Below are positions 46,071-54,615 of a DNA stretch of 64,000 nucleotides, in pieces. Position 1 is the stretch's first letter. Every line of letters begins with the position of its first letter. This DNA is from Rhodobacteraceae bacterium S2214 (GTDB taxonomy: Bacteria; Pseudomonadota; Alphaproteobacteria; Rhodobacterales; Rhodobacteraceae), in assembly GCA_025141675.1 (NCBI GenBank), contig CP081162.1:1-64000 (forward strand). Reading direction: 5' to 3'. The notes under the pieces are model-generated. The model did not search any database. It saw only the letters and a program-made list of their open reading frames with translations, and was not told the DNA's origin. The position numbers and the translations under genes were made by a program.

Positions 46071-47267
46071 ATGACCCAGTCGCTTACAGCACCCGCCGCT
46101 GATGATGGTGAAGCTGGCCATCGGACTCGCCTGCTTTTTTTGGGGTTTGATTCATCAGAACCGTCGCACCTTCGCAGAATCCGTTCTTTTCTAGATTGTG
46201 GCCTTGATTTGCGGGCCGTGACTATGCGGCGGGACGTCGATGGTAATGATGATGGGCCTGCGGTTTTTTGGGACAATATCCACCTTGGCACAACGCACCA
46301 TGCCGCCATGGGTCAGCGCCTATGCGCTATTGTACGCGCCATCGCAACCTTACCTAAACACCGCAAACAGCTTCAAAACTTTGATGTGATCGTCGCACGC
46401 AATCTCGATATGCTTGCGATCGCAGTCGCCGCTCGCACTATGATGCGACCAGCGCCACCCTTAATTTACGAATGTCTCGACATACACGGGCTCATGACGG
46501 ATCAGGGGCGCAAAGGGCGCCTTGTGCGCGCGTTCGAACGCATGTTGCTAAAACGCACATCAGCGCTCATCGTGTCGTCGCCTGCGTTTGTAAATGACTA
46601 TTTTAAGCCTGTGCAGGGCTGGGCAGGGCCCGTCACATTGTTAGAGAACAAGTTGTGGTTGGGGTCTAATTTCGCCGACCGCCCCGCGCCCGACAAGACC
46701 AACTTGCAGGCCAAAGAAGGACCTATCAGCATCGGGTGGGTCGGCACATTGCGCTGCGCACATAGCCTAGAAATTCTAGCGGAAACCGCACGCCGGCTTG
46801 GCGACCGGATCGAGATACATATGCACGGGATCATTCACCGTCACGCGCTACCGGATTTTGATGCGATCCTCGCCAAAACCACCAATTTACAATATCTTGG
46901 CCCCTATACATATCCGGACGGGTTGGCTGACATTTACACTAACTGCGATCTGGTCTGGAGTCAGGATCTTTGGCAACTGGGCACAAATTCCACATGGCTG
47001 CTTCCCAATCGTATCTATGAAGCCGGATACTATGGCTGCCCTTCGATCGCAGTGGCACACACAGAGACGGGGCGCCGCGTCGAGGAAGGGCTTGGTTGGA
47101 CAATCCCGACACCGTCAGCCGATGATTTATGCGATCTCATAGTGAGTTTGGACCCGCAAGAAATCGCGAAAAAAAGGCAATACTTATTGGCCCGCCCAAA
47201 TGCAGAGTTCCAGCAAACTTGCGCAGAAATAAGGGCCGCAGTGGAACAACCCCTCGCATCTAGTTAA
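46071..47267 (+). CDS. Glycosyltransferase, GT4-like
   Basis: GT-B type protein of 398 residues. The N-terminal domain has 'RLLFLGFDSSEPSHLRRIRSFL' and 'FDVIVARNLDMLAIAVAA'. 'PPLIYECLDIHGLM' precedes the linker. The C-terminal domain has 'ISIGWVGTLRCAHSLEILAET' and 'IYTNCDLVWSQDLW...LPNRIYEAGYYGCPSIAV', where the Glu of 'RIYEAGYYG' corresponds to the donor-ribose glutamate of GT4. It is the second gene of the plus-strand run 44767-48204, 59 bases after the GT2. Confidence 0.82.
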   Translation: MTQSLTAPAADDGEAGHRTRLLFLGFDSSEPSHLRRIRSFLDCGLDLRAVTMRRDVDGNDDGPAVFWDNIHLGTTHHAAMGQRLCAIVRAIATLPKHRKQLQNFDVIVARNLDMLAIAVAARTMMRPAPPLIYECLDIHGLMTDQGRKGRLVRAFERMLLKRTSALIVSSPAFVNDYFKPVQGWAGPVTLLENKLWLGSNFADRPAPDKTNLQAKEGPISIGWVGTLRCAHSLEILAETARRLGDRIEIHMHGIIHRHALPDFDAILAKTTNLQYLGPYTYPDGLADIYTNCDLVWSQDLWQLGTNSTWLLPNRIYEAGYYGCPSIAVAHTETGRRVEEGLGWTIPTPSADDLCDLIVSLDPQEIAKKRQYLLARPNAEFQQTCAEIRAAVEQPLASS

Positions 47268-47310
47268 GCACCATCACCCAAATTGCGACAAAAGGCACAA
47301 CAAAACGGCC

Positions 47311-48204
47311 ATGCCAAACACAATTGCGCATATTGCAGTTCATACGCTTGTCACGCGGGGCATACTGCGAGACGCCGATTTTAAATGGATCCTTGTTGGC
47401 TGCATCCTATCCGACATCCCATGGATTTTGCAGCGCATTGTTATGGGGCTCGCCATGGATATTTCGGCGATCCAACTGCGTCTATATGCGGCCATCCAAA
47501 GCAGCCTCTTTGTAACTCTGGTTCTCGCGGCTGGCCTCGCGCTCCTGTCTCGTAGGCCGCGGCGAACATTTGGGCTGCTGGCCTTCGGTGTTGTGCTACA
47601 TCTGCTGCTTGATGCAACGCAGACGAAATGGGCCAACGGGGTCCTGCTGTTCGCGCCTTTCTCGTGGGATTTATTCAACCTCGGTCTTTATTGGCCGGAA
47701 AGTGTTTCGAGCATTGCAATGTCGATGACTGGCGTGGGTGTGATGGTTTTTGCGCTTGTGAAAATTCCCGCAACGCCTGGTCGTCCAGTACATCGCCCAA
47801 TTACGCGACCTGCTGCATCCGCGATATTGGCTTTCATCTACCTGCTCCTGCCATTTCCGCTTATGTCATCGGCGTACAACGCCGATTTACACTACACTGC
47901 AACGCTTTCCCCGGGGTCGAACAGCCTAGGGACTGCGATAGAATTTGACCGTGCGGTTGTACAGCGCGATCATGATAATGTTGTGCAATTGCAGGCATGG
48001 ACTGGTGAATGGTTCAATTTGCAAGGCGTCGTAGAAGACAGCGCAAAGGTTGTTTCGGTGCGTGGCAGTTTCATTGCGGCAGACACGGTCATAATCGAAG
48101 AAATTTTCGTTCACACACCCAGCTGGCGCGCCATATTTTCGCAATTCGGCCTCTTGTTCATCGCATTTTGGTGGATCCGTTGTATCCGACTCAAGTCAAA
48201 TTAA
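47311..48204 (+). CDS. YdjM-like membrane-bound metal-dependent hydrolase
   Basis: Protein of 297 residues with five or six hydrophobic segments. The N-terminus 'MPNTIAHIAVH' and 'GVVLHLLLDATQ' near residue 95 give the His and Asp residues characteristic of the DUF457/YdjM family (PF04307), thought to be metal-dependent membrane hydrolases. A periplasmic beta-rich domain ('HYTATLSPGSNSLG...LQAWTGEWFNLQG') precedes the last helix. Role in EPS unknown; hydrolysis of lipid-linked intermediates is only a guess. Its TAA stop overlaps the convergent oxidoreductase stop in TTAA. Confidence 0.65.
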   Translation: MPNTIAHIAVHTLVTRGILRDADFKWILVGCILSDIPWILQRIVMGLAMDISAIQLRLYAAIQSSLFVTLVLAAGLALLSRRPRRTFGLLAFGVVLHLLLDATQTKWANGVLLFAPFSWDLFNLGLYWPESVSSIAMSMTGVGVMVFALVKIPATPGRPVHRPITRPAASAILAFIYLLLPFPLMSSAYNADLHYTATLSPGSNSLGTAIEFDRAVVQRDHDNVVQLQAWTGEWFNLQGVVEDSAKVVSVRGSFIAADTVIIEEIFVHTPSWRAIFSQFGLLFIAFWWIRCIRLKSN

Positions 48205-49715
48205 GCCGGTTTTTTCAGGGCCTTCCGGTGCGGAAATTGCTCAGGCGATAGTCCAATTTCTAACGCAATATTCTTGAGCTGCGCGTACCGTTTAGCACCT
48301 TCCGATCCAGAAAAGGCGCCTGATTCAGCGAGAGGCATGCGGCGTTTCACCGCGTCATCCAGAGTCATAGCCATTTCGTGTTGCATGGCATGGTCCATGC
48401 GCGCAGTCAGCGCTTCAATGTCGTCAAGATCAACAGGCAGATGGGCAGCATTCGGCAGCTTCTCTGTTAGACTCTTCCGTTGCATTTCTTTGGAGGCAGG
48501 AACGCCGCCAAGCTGTAATGCCGCGACATCCATTGCGCGCGCGGCAATTGCACGCGCCGTAGTATACTTGACTCCAATGACACTAATCAAACCCGCCGCA
48601 CCATCAGATGTATGATCCAGCAGCGTTCCAGCGGTCTGACGACGCACCGAGCCGGTTCTGTCATCATCCACGTCTGCGGGGATCATTCCGTCAAAAGTAT
48701 GCAAAACATCCGTCGACTTCAGTTCAAGAGCGGGTGCTGCGCGATTCAGGATATCGAGGAAATCGTCAACGGCCGTGTCAGTCCCATGGCTGCATGCGGG
48801 GGCTTCGTGGGTGCCAATGATCGTCAAACCCGACCAGGGCGTCAGAAAATACATGCGCCCGCCGCGATCAACAATCGCATCCGACTTTTCCGTTCCGACA
48901 ATTCCCAGTGCTCGGTCACCTATCTGACGATCAACAACGATGTTGAGCGCGCGTGCGAACGTAGGAAATCTGTCCTGGGCTTCTGGATAAATCACTTTTG
49001 ACGCCAGCGATTTTGCAGATCCGCCTGTACAGGACAAAACAACACGCGCCGAAATCTTACCGGTGCCTCCGTTCGTCAGGTCTGTCACACTGGCGCCACC
49101 AACCCGTCCATCGCTGTGCGCTAGTGCGTCAACCGCCATGTAATTGGCGATGTGCACACCGTATCTTGCGGCCGCAGACAGGGCAGCGATCTGCAGCCGA
49201 CCGGTATCTAACATCTGCCCATCACGCCAAACGCCACCGCCGGTAAGGTCTTTGGGTGCCAATTGCCCCAACTGTTGCCGTGCTACAGCGTCGCTGACGA
49301 CACCTGCACTCCCAAAATCTGGACCGCGCAAACCCAATTCCAAAGCCTGATAAAGCATCGCAGCCGCGCGAAATACTATCGGGCCTTTGACGCCATATCC
49401 GGTTAGTGGGATTGTAAAATCTAATGGTTTTACAAGTTCTGGCGCAACATGGCGCCAGAACGCCCGCTCGCGCACCGAGGCCCGCAAACGCATAACGTCA
49501 AGATGTTGCACATAGCGAATACCGCCGTGGACGATCTTAAGCGAATTGTGCGATGCGCCCCCGCCGAAATCACTTTGTTCGACCAATGCTGTCCTGTAGC
49601 CGCGCATTCCTGCCTCGCGCGCAGCCATTGCGCCGTAGATTCCACCGCCAACGATGAGAATGTCGTATGGCGCTGTGGTAAGGGAATCGAGCGTCGCGCG
49701 TTGCAGTCCATTCAT
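48201..49715 (-). CDS. GlpD-like FAD-dependent oxidoreductase
   Basis: Flavoprotein of 504 residues of the DAO/glycerol-3-phosphate dehydrogenase family. It has the FAD dinucleotide motif 'ILIVGGGIYGAMAAREAGMRG' (split by one Tyr/Gly), 'ALVEQSDFGGGASHNSLKIVHGGIRYVQHLDV' (the GlpD FAD loop with its histidines), 'GRMYFLTPWSGLTIIGTHEAP' and 'SVIGVKYTTARAIA'. The usual GlpD C-terminal domain is shortened. It may oxidise glycerol phosphate or another hydroxy-compound linked to EPS decoration. ATG 49715 overlaps the upstream gene's stop (ATGA), which fixes the start; an open frame to 49802 exists. Confidence 0.83.
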   Translation of the reverse strand: MNGLQRATLDSLTTAPYDILIVGGGIYGAMAAREAGMRGYRTALVEQSDFGGGASHNSLKIVHGGIRYVQHLDVMRLRASVRERAFWRHVAPELVKPLDFTIPLTGYGVKGPIVFRAAAMLYQALELGLRGPDFGSAGVVSDAVARQQLGQLAPKDLTGGGVWRDGQMLDTGRLQIAALSAAARYGVHIANYMAVDALAHSDGRVGGASVTDLTNGGTGKISARVVLSCTGGSAKSLASKVIYPEAQDRFPTFARALNIVVDRQIGDRALGIVGTEKSDAIVDRGGRMYFLTPWSGLTIIGTHEAPACSHGTDTAVDDFLDILNRAAPALELKSTDVLHTFDGMIPADVDDDRTGSVRRQTAGTLLDHTSDGAAGLISVIGVKYTTARAIAARAMDVAALQLGGVPASKEMQRKSLTEKLPNAAHLPVDLDDIEALTARMDHAMQHEMAMTLDDAVKRRMPLAESGAFSGSEGAKRYAQLKNIALEIGLSPEQFPHRKALKKPA

Positions 49716-50479
49716 GATAAACGCAGCCGGATTTGCCGGATAAGGAACGTAAAAAAGCTGACCCTTCGGCCAATCAACTTGGGTTGAGTATCTAAGTCCC
49801 ACAATGCGGAAATGATGGATTGCGCAGGACGCGCAGGGTCAATGGTGGCGGGTAAATGGAAGCCATATCGACCGACGTCGCGCCAGCAACCAGAAACAGG
49901 CAGTGGATCACTGCCAGGCAGCACAACAGCGGCTTTTGCGAAAGCAGTTGGCTGGGGAAAGCCAATAGGCCGCCCGCCATTATCACCTAGGAAAATGCCC
50001 TGCGGGAGCCCATTTTCAACCCACGCTGCTATTTTTGCACCGCGTGGCCCTATCCATTTCCCTGCACCCCAAGGCAGGATGACTGGTCGCTTTGCGGCGC
50101 GCAATGCACCGAGCACACGCTCAATGGGTTCACCGTCTAATTCCTTCTCGCGATATCCGATTGCGAGCACTTCGATTCGTTCCGCAGTGATTATTTGACG
50201 GCCCGCTAGAAGAAGTAGGGTTTGCGAAGCGGGGCCGTTCAATTGAACGACAAGTGGATCATCGGGCAGCAATGTCACAGTCCAATCGGACGGCAAGTTG
50301 CACCCTGAGATCAAATCATCAATTCCTGTTTCCAAAGGTGTTTCTGTCATAATCAGCACGCATTGCTTGTCAGACAGTCCAGCGCGACGCCCGGCCTGTG
50401 TCAAATTATTGAAGGCGGCATGCAAAAATGCGTTTCGGTCGACGCCGCTATACATATGAACGTGGCTGTCGATCAACAT
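49712..50479 (-). CDS. Putative amidohydrolase/PHP-like protein
   Basis: Protein of 255 residues beginning 'MLIDSHVHMYSGVDRNAF'. The Asp-Ser-His-Val-His cluster is the N-terminal metal-binding motif of the amidohydrolase and PHP superfamilies. A later 'KRPVILPWGAGKWIG' and 'IFLGDNGGRPIG' are well ordered, but I cannot assign a family. ATG 50479 is preferred over TTG 50509 because the motif follows directly. It is translationally coupled to the GlpD-like flavoprotein gene, so the two probably share a pathway. Confidence 0.6.
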   Translation of the reverse strand: MLIDSHVHMYSGVDRNAFLHAAFNNLTQAGRRAGLSDKQCVLIMTETPLETGIDDLISGCNLPSDWTVTLLPDDPLVVQLNGPASQTLLLLAGRQIITAERIEVLAIGYREKELDGEPIERVLGALRAAKRPVILPWGAGKWIGPRGAKIAAWVENGLPQGIFLGDNGGRPIGFPQPTAFAKAAVVLPGSDPLPVSGCWRDVGRYGFHLPATIDPARPAQSIISALWDLDTQPKLIGRRVSFFTFLIRQIRLRLS

Positions 50480-50673
50480 CGGGTACACGACAGCAAAGCA
50501 AATGAGCAAAATGACCGCATTATCACCACGCCTATACCTTCAAATAAATTTTCGCGCGGGATTAAAAACATGGTCGCGCGAACAGATAGAAAAATTTCCT
50601 GATTTAAGGTATACAACGAATATGAGCCGTGTCGCTATTTACCTTCCGGACCATTTTTTATTGAAAGCATTTT

Positions 50674-52023
50674 ATGACGACCACACCTGGAAATTATGAA
50701 AATTCCAGAACCACTGTGCCCGAACCCCAAGGTTTGGTTCTCAGGTTTACGGTGAAACACTGTGATTCGGTGGCCATTACGCTTTGGTTTCTTGTCACGT
50801 TCATACAGTTTCGGCGTGACGAACTCTTGCTCTATCCGCTGGCACTTTATTTCGCGCTACGTGCTTGGCAAAGACGCGACGAAATGACGTGGTTGATGTC
50901 GCGTTCACTTATTATTTTGCTGTTGCCATTCTGGTGCTTGATTTCGCCGCTTTGGGCAGTGGAGCCGATGATAGCTTTCAAAACATCGATCTATCTGATG
51001 CTTACCATGGTGATCTGTTATGTCATCGTCCTCACACTGCAACCGCGACAAATTTTGTACGCCGTGCTCGCCGCGACGGGTACGGTTGCCGTGCTCAATT
51101 TGGTATATGGATTAGGAACCGGGCGAATGGTCCCCGGTCTGTTTCCGCATAAAAACATGCTCGGGACCAATATGGTGATCCTGTGGACCGTTGCGATCGC
51201 CATAACACTGGACAAAGGCGCGCTGCGCTGGATTCGCTGTTTCGGGATATCATTCGTTTTCTTAAGCCTATTTCTTATCGTTGAAAGCCAATCAGCAACT
51301 GCTCTTTTGCTCGCTATCGCAACGGGGGGCGGCGTGATTATCGCGGGGCTGGTTCTACTGGGCACATGGTTGCGCCCGTTGAGACTAGGGGCAATTTGTA
51401 TCGCATTGGCGGCGTGCTTTGCGCTTGCGGCATGGGTTCTTGCTGAACCGCTGGGCGATGTTATTGGGCCAGTGCTTGACGCGCTCGGCAAAGATAGGTC
51501 GTTGACGGGTCGTACCGTTCTTTGGATGTATGCCGAAGATCAAATTCGCGAACACCCTTTTCTGGGTGTCGGATCTGGCGGTTTCTGGCGATACGATGAA
51601 TCGCCTCTTGTTCGCAAAATCCATGCCGATTTTTACAAGGGCCGGAACACGACGTTCAATTTCCATAACAGCTTTTACGAAATAGCGGTCCATCAGGGCC
51701 TTATCGGACTTGGCATGACGATTCTGGCACTGACTTGGGCACTGGGATGGACGCTGCGCGGGGCGATGACGCTTGGATCAATGCCTGCGATCTTCTTTCT
51801 CAGTCAAAGTGCGGCTGTCACCACACGCATCTTTGCCGAAGCTGATTTTTACAAACCCTTTATTCTTTTCCACATGCTTCTCTGGATTGGGGGATTGTCG
51901 ATAATGCGCCAAATTCGTGAACAACAACGCGAGAAAAGAATTTACGAACAAAGTCTCTCCAACACAAACGCGAGGAACAATGGATTATTCTGGTCGCGCC
52001 GCCCAAGATTAGTTGGTTGTTAG
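50674..52023 (+). CDS. exoQ: Wzy/ExoQ-like EPS polymerase
   Basis: Polytopic protein of 449 residues, about 11 hydrophobic segments, of the O-antigen ligase/polymerase (Wzy_C, PF04932) family. The large periplasmic loop has 'SLTGRTVLWMYAEDQIREHPFLGVGSGGFW' (split in two by Tyr-Ala) and 'FNFHNSFYEIAVHQGLIGLG', the family's hallmark G-RT..W and HN.F...QGL.G residues. It should polymerise the flipped repeat units with the ExoP-like co-polymerase. It is the only polymerase candidate in the window and stands alone, with 150 bases before the GMC gene. Confidence 0.87.
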   Translation: MTTTPGNYENSRTTVPEPQGLVLRFTVKHCDSVAITLWFLVTFIQFRRDELLLYPLALYFALRAWQRRDEMTWLMSRSLIILLLPFWCLISPLWAVEPMIAFKTSIYLMLTMVICYVIVLTLQPRQILYAVLAATGTVAVLNLVYGLGTGRMVPGLFPHKNMLGTNMVILWTVAIAITLDKGALRWIRCFGISFVFLSLFLIVESQSATALLLAIATGGGVIIAGLVLLGTWLRPLRLGAICIALAACFALAAWVLAEPLGDVIGPVLDALGKDRSLTGRTVLWMYAEDQIREHPFLGVGSGGFWRYDESPLVRKIHADFYKGRNTTFNFHNSFYEIAVHQGLIGLGMTILALTWALGWTLRGAMTLGSMPAIFFLSQSAAVTTRIFAEADFYKPFILFHMLLWIGGLSIMRQIREQQREKRIYEQSLSNTNARNNGLFWSRRPRLVGC

Positions 52024-52173
52024 ATTGAAACAGGTCGGGGTCTGGATTTCGCGCCCTTCAAATTAGCTTTTGGTCATGACCATTTGTTTCGAACCGACGT
52101 CTGACTATGCAGTTTAGATCGCGCTGGCTATTAATACAGGGCAATAAATTTTTTATGCACACAGGTTTGATTA

Positions 52174-53766
52174 ATGATTTTAGATGCAAGACAACTTCCA
52201 GATGGTGAAGAACTTGAGACTGATATCTGTATTGTCGGTGGCGGCGTTGCGGGCATTACCCTCGCGCTTGAACTTTCTGGGACCGGTTTAGACGTTATCC
52301 TGCTGGAAAGCGGCGGTATGAACTACGATCCGGAAACGCAGTCGCTTGCCGCGGGCCCCATTTTGGGATTTCAGTACGATCCGCTTGACGACTCACGACT
52401 GCGGATGCTGGGTGGCTCTTCGAATCATTGGGCTGGAAACTGTATGCCGCTGGCGCCAATTGATTTTGAAAAACGCGATGAAATTCCGCACTCTGGCTGG
52501 CCGATAAGCTATGATGATCTCGCGCCATTTTATGAACGCGCCCAACCGTATTTTGAACTCCAAACCGAACGCCCATACGACATGGAATATTGGGCGAAAG
52601 AGATTGGGTTAGATCCAATAAAGTTCGATCCTGAAATTTTCGTCAACCTTCCGATCAACGAAAGTCCACCTACGGCATTCGGTTACACATACGAAACCGC
52701 GCTAAAACAGTCCCCCAATATATCGACGTATCTTTACGCAAATGTATTGGATGTGCTCACCAACGACACAGCAACGACCGTGAAAGAGGTGCAAGTCGCC
52801 TGTATCGACGGGCCACGGTTCCGTGTGCGCGCCACCCGTTTCGTGCTTGCGCAAGGAGGTATCGAAATTCCCAGACTAATGTTGCTATCAAATTCCACGG
52901 CCACTGCAGGCCTCGGAAACGATTACGACCTTGTCGGCAAGTTTTTCGGCGATCACGGGGCATTGCGCCCCGCACTGACGTTTTTTGCGCAAGATCAGCA
53001 AGACGATTTGGCGCTTTATGCCCAGCAGCATTTCTTTGAGGTTGGCGGTGTCCAACCTGCTGTTATCCCATCAGAAGCCTTGCAGCGTCGCGAAAAAATG
53101 CCCGGTTTCGTGTTCCACTTGTTCGAAACAAACCGATCGCCAGGTGATATGTCTCTCAGCAGGCTAATAGGTGGTTTGCGAGAGAACGAAGCGCCGCAAT
53201 ATCTTTCATCTGAACTGATGAATGTCCTGACCGATCTGGACGGTGCAACCAATCGGATCATTCGCAAATTCGATGCCGAAACCGATACGTTCATAGACCG
53301 GCCTTGGTTCGCGCCTTGGCTGACTTTTGAGTGTGTGCCAAATCCGGACAGTTCCGTTCATCTTGTTGCCGAAAAAGATATGTTTGGGCAGCATCGCGTC
53401 GCATTGGACTGGCAATTGACGGATATGGAAATGCAAACAGTCAAACGCGCCTCAGAACTTTTGATACATGAAATTGGTCGGCTGGGTATCGGCCGTGCAT
53501 GGACCGAAGTTTTGAGGGATGATTACACTTGGCCCGCATACGTCGGACGCGGCAAACACCATTGCGGGACCACACGCATGTCTGCTGATCCAAAAACAGG
53601 CGTTGTGGACGCAGACTGCCGCGTCCATGGCATGTCAAACTTGTATATATGCAGCTGTTCAGTGTTTCCGACGATGGGCTACGCGAACCCGACACTGACC
53701 ATCGGGGCATTGGCGATCAGGATGGCCGACTATTTCAAGGATGCCGCTGCGGAGGGCAGATTATGA
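52174..53766 (+). CDS. GMC-family FAD oxidoreductase
   Basis: Flavoprotein of 530 residues. It has the FAD-binding 'DICIVGGGVAGITLALELSGTG', 'LGGSSNHWAGN', 'RFVLAQGGIEIPRLML' and the C-terminal active-site region 'GKHHCGTTRM...VDADCRVHGMSNLYI' with the His and the 'TMGYANPTLTI' Asn of the GMC His-Asn pair. Such dehydrogenases oxidise sugars or alcohols and pass electrons to a partner. The next gene, overlapping by four bases, encodes a small Tat-signal protein, the usual arrangement for periplasmic GMC dehydrogenases. It may oxidise a sugar of the EPS. Confidence 0.88.
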   Translation: MILDARQLPDGEELETDICIVGGGVAGITLALELSGTGLDVILLESGGMNYDPETQSLAAGPILGFQYDPLDDSRLRMLGGSSNHWAGNCMPLAPIDFEKRDEIPHSGWPISYDDLAPFYERAQPYFELQTERPYDMEYWAKEIGLDPIKFDPEIFVNLPINESPPTAFGYTYETALKQSPNISTYLYANVLDVLTNDTATTVKEVQVACIDGPRFRVRATRFVLAQGGIEIPRLMLLSNSTATAGLGNDYDLVGKFFGDHGALRPALTFFAQDQQDDLALYAQQHFFEVGGVQPAVIPSEALQRREKMPGFVFHLFETNRSPGDMSLSRLIGGLRENEAPQYLSSELMNVLTDLDGATNRIIRKFDAETDTFIDRPWFAPWLTFECVPNPDSSVHLVAEKDMFGQHRVALDWQLTDMEMQTVKRASELLIHEIGRLGIGRAWTEVLRDDYTWPAYVGRGKHHCGTTRMSADPKTGVVDADCRVHGMSNLYICSCSVFPTMGYANPTLTIGALAIRMADYFKDAAAEGRL

Positions 53767-54134
53767 CATCGACCCACAGCCTGCTCAATCGTCGCGGATT
53801 TATCTGCGGGCTCGCTGGTTTTGCGCTGAACGGTCAGGGCGCATCAGCAGAAATGATCGACATGGAGCCCAATAACTACGTAGGTCCAGCATCCAAAATC
53901 GGAAAGGTAATCATACGCGCGGGGGTCGTCGAAACGAACGCATATGACCTGCGCAGCGCCTTGAAGATCAGCAACGAGCAACCGCAAAACCTGATCTGTC
54001 GCCGTTGGATGCAGGAAATCCGAAACGACTTCGCGAACGCCGACACAGTTTACGTAGACGGCTGGACCCTCAGCCGGACAGAAGCGCGCCTGTATGCGCT
54101 GGCGTCACTTCCAGCAACAGAGTGGTATAGTTAA
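53763..54134 (+). CDS. Small Tat-signal partner of the GMC dehydrogenase
   Basis: Protein of 123 residues with a twin-arginine signal: 'SLLNRRGFICGLAGFALNG' and a cleavage site near 'GASA'. The mature part (about 95 residues) contains 'QNLICRRWMQEIRNDFANAD' and 'GWTLSRTEARLYALASL'. It is not the standard gluconate-dehydrogenase gamma subunit by motif, but size, Tat signal and coupling (ATG 53763 overlapping the GMC stop in ATGA) fit a folded periplasmic partner that carries the flavoprotein out. It is followed without a gap by a 53-residue membrane protein. Confidence 0.7.
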   Translation: MTSTHSLLNRRGFICGLAGFALNGQGASAEMIDMEPNNYVGPASKIGKVIIRAGVVETNAYDLRSALKISNEQPQNLICRRWMQEIRNDFANADTVYVDGWTLSRTEARLYALASLPATEWYS

Positions 54135-54296
54135 GTGACCAGAATAATTGTCATTGTAGTAACCGTTATACTGCTAAGCATTCTTGTCCGATTTTTTGTG
54201 CCGGCCAGTTTTTATACCGCCACTGCGATTTTCTGTATCCTTGGTCTGTTGATCATCATTCGTCTAATGCGACGTGGATCGCGTGACGACCGCTGA
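54135..54296 (+). CDS. Small membrane protein, possible anchor
   Basis: A 53-residue frame starts with GTG at the base after the preceding TAA stop. It is almost entirely two hydrophobic helices ('IIVIVVTVILLSILVRFF', 'TATAIFCILGLLIIIRLM') with a charged 'RRGSRDDR' tail. Direct abutment to the GMC and Tat genes suggests a three-gene unit in which it anchors the complex. No SD is visible apart from the overlap context, so translation would depend on coupling. Confidence 0.5.
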   Translation: MTRIIVIVVTVILLSILVRFFVPASFYTATAIFCILGLLIIIRLMRRGSRDDR

Positions 54297-54615
54297 ACGT
54301 TTTAACACGATCACGACGAACAAACGATCTTGCTGTAGACTAACGGCGGAACGACTTTGGGCGTTTGCTTCAGCGTATTCGTGTTCAAGACGGTTGATGA
54401 TTGCATCGACAGTGCCTCCGTTTGAAATGACCTGCGCACAATCGCGCTCGGACGCCACAATTCCGCCGTAGTTCTGACGCTTTTTGCCCGCTTTTCCTCA
54501 AATTGTGCCAAAAAATCACACCTTTGCCGGGAAATTTACGCAGTACCAGAGCTAATTTTTTGTGTTTGGGCGTCTGTGCCTTAGCGTTGAATGTAATAAT
54601 TACAGGCATTTTTTT
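54297..54615. other. Intergenic region upstream of the outer-membrane factor gene
   Basis: There are 319 bases. A minus-strand frame of about 65 codons at 54264-54458 overlaps the small membrane protein gene and lacks support. No promoter, repeat or terminator is evident. Confidence 0.3.

Noticed and set aside
54264..54458. Minus-strand frame of 64 codons with a plausible-looking helix
   Set aside because: It overlaps the plus-strand small membrane protein gene, has only a weak start and has no relatives that I recognise.
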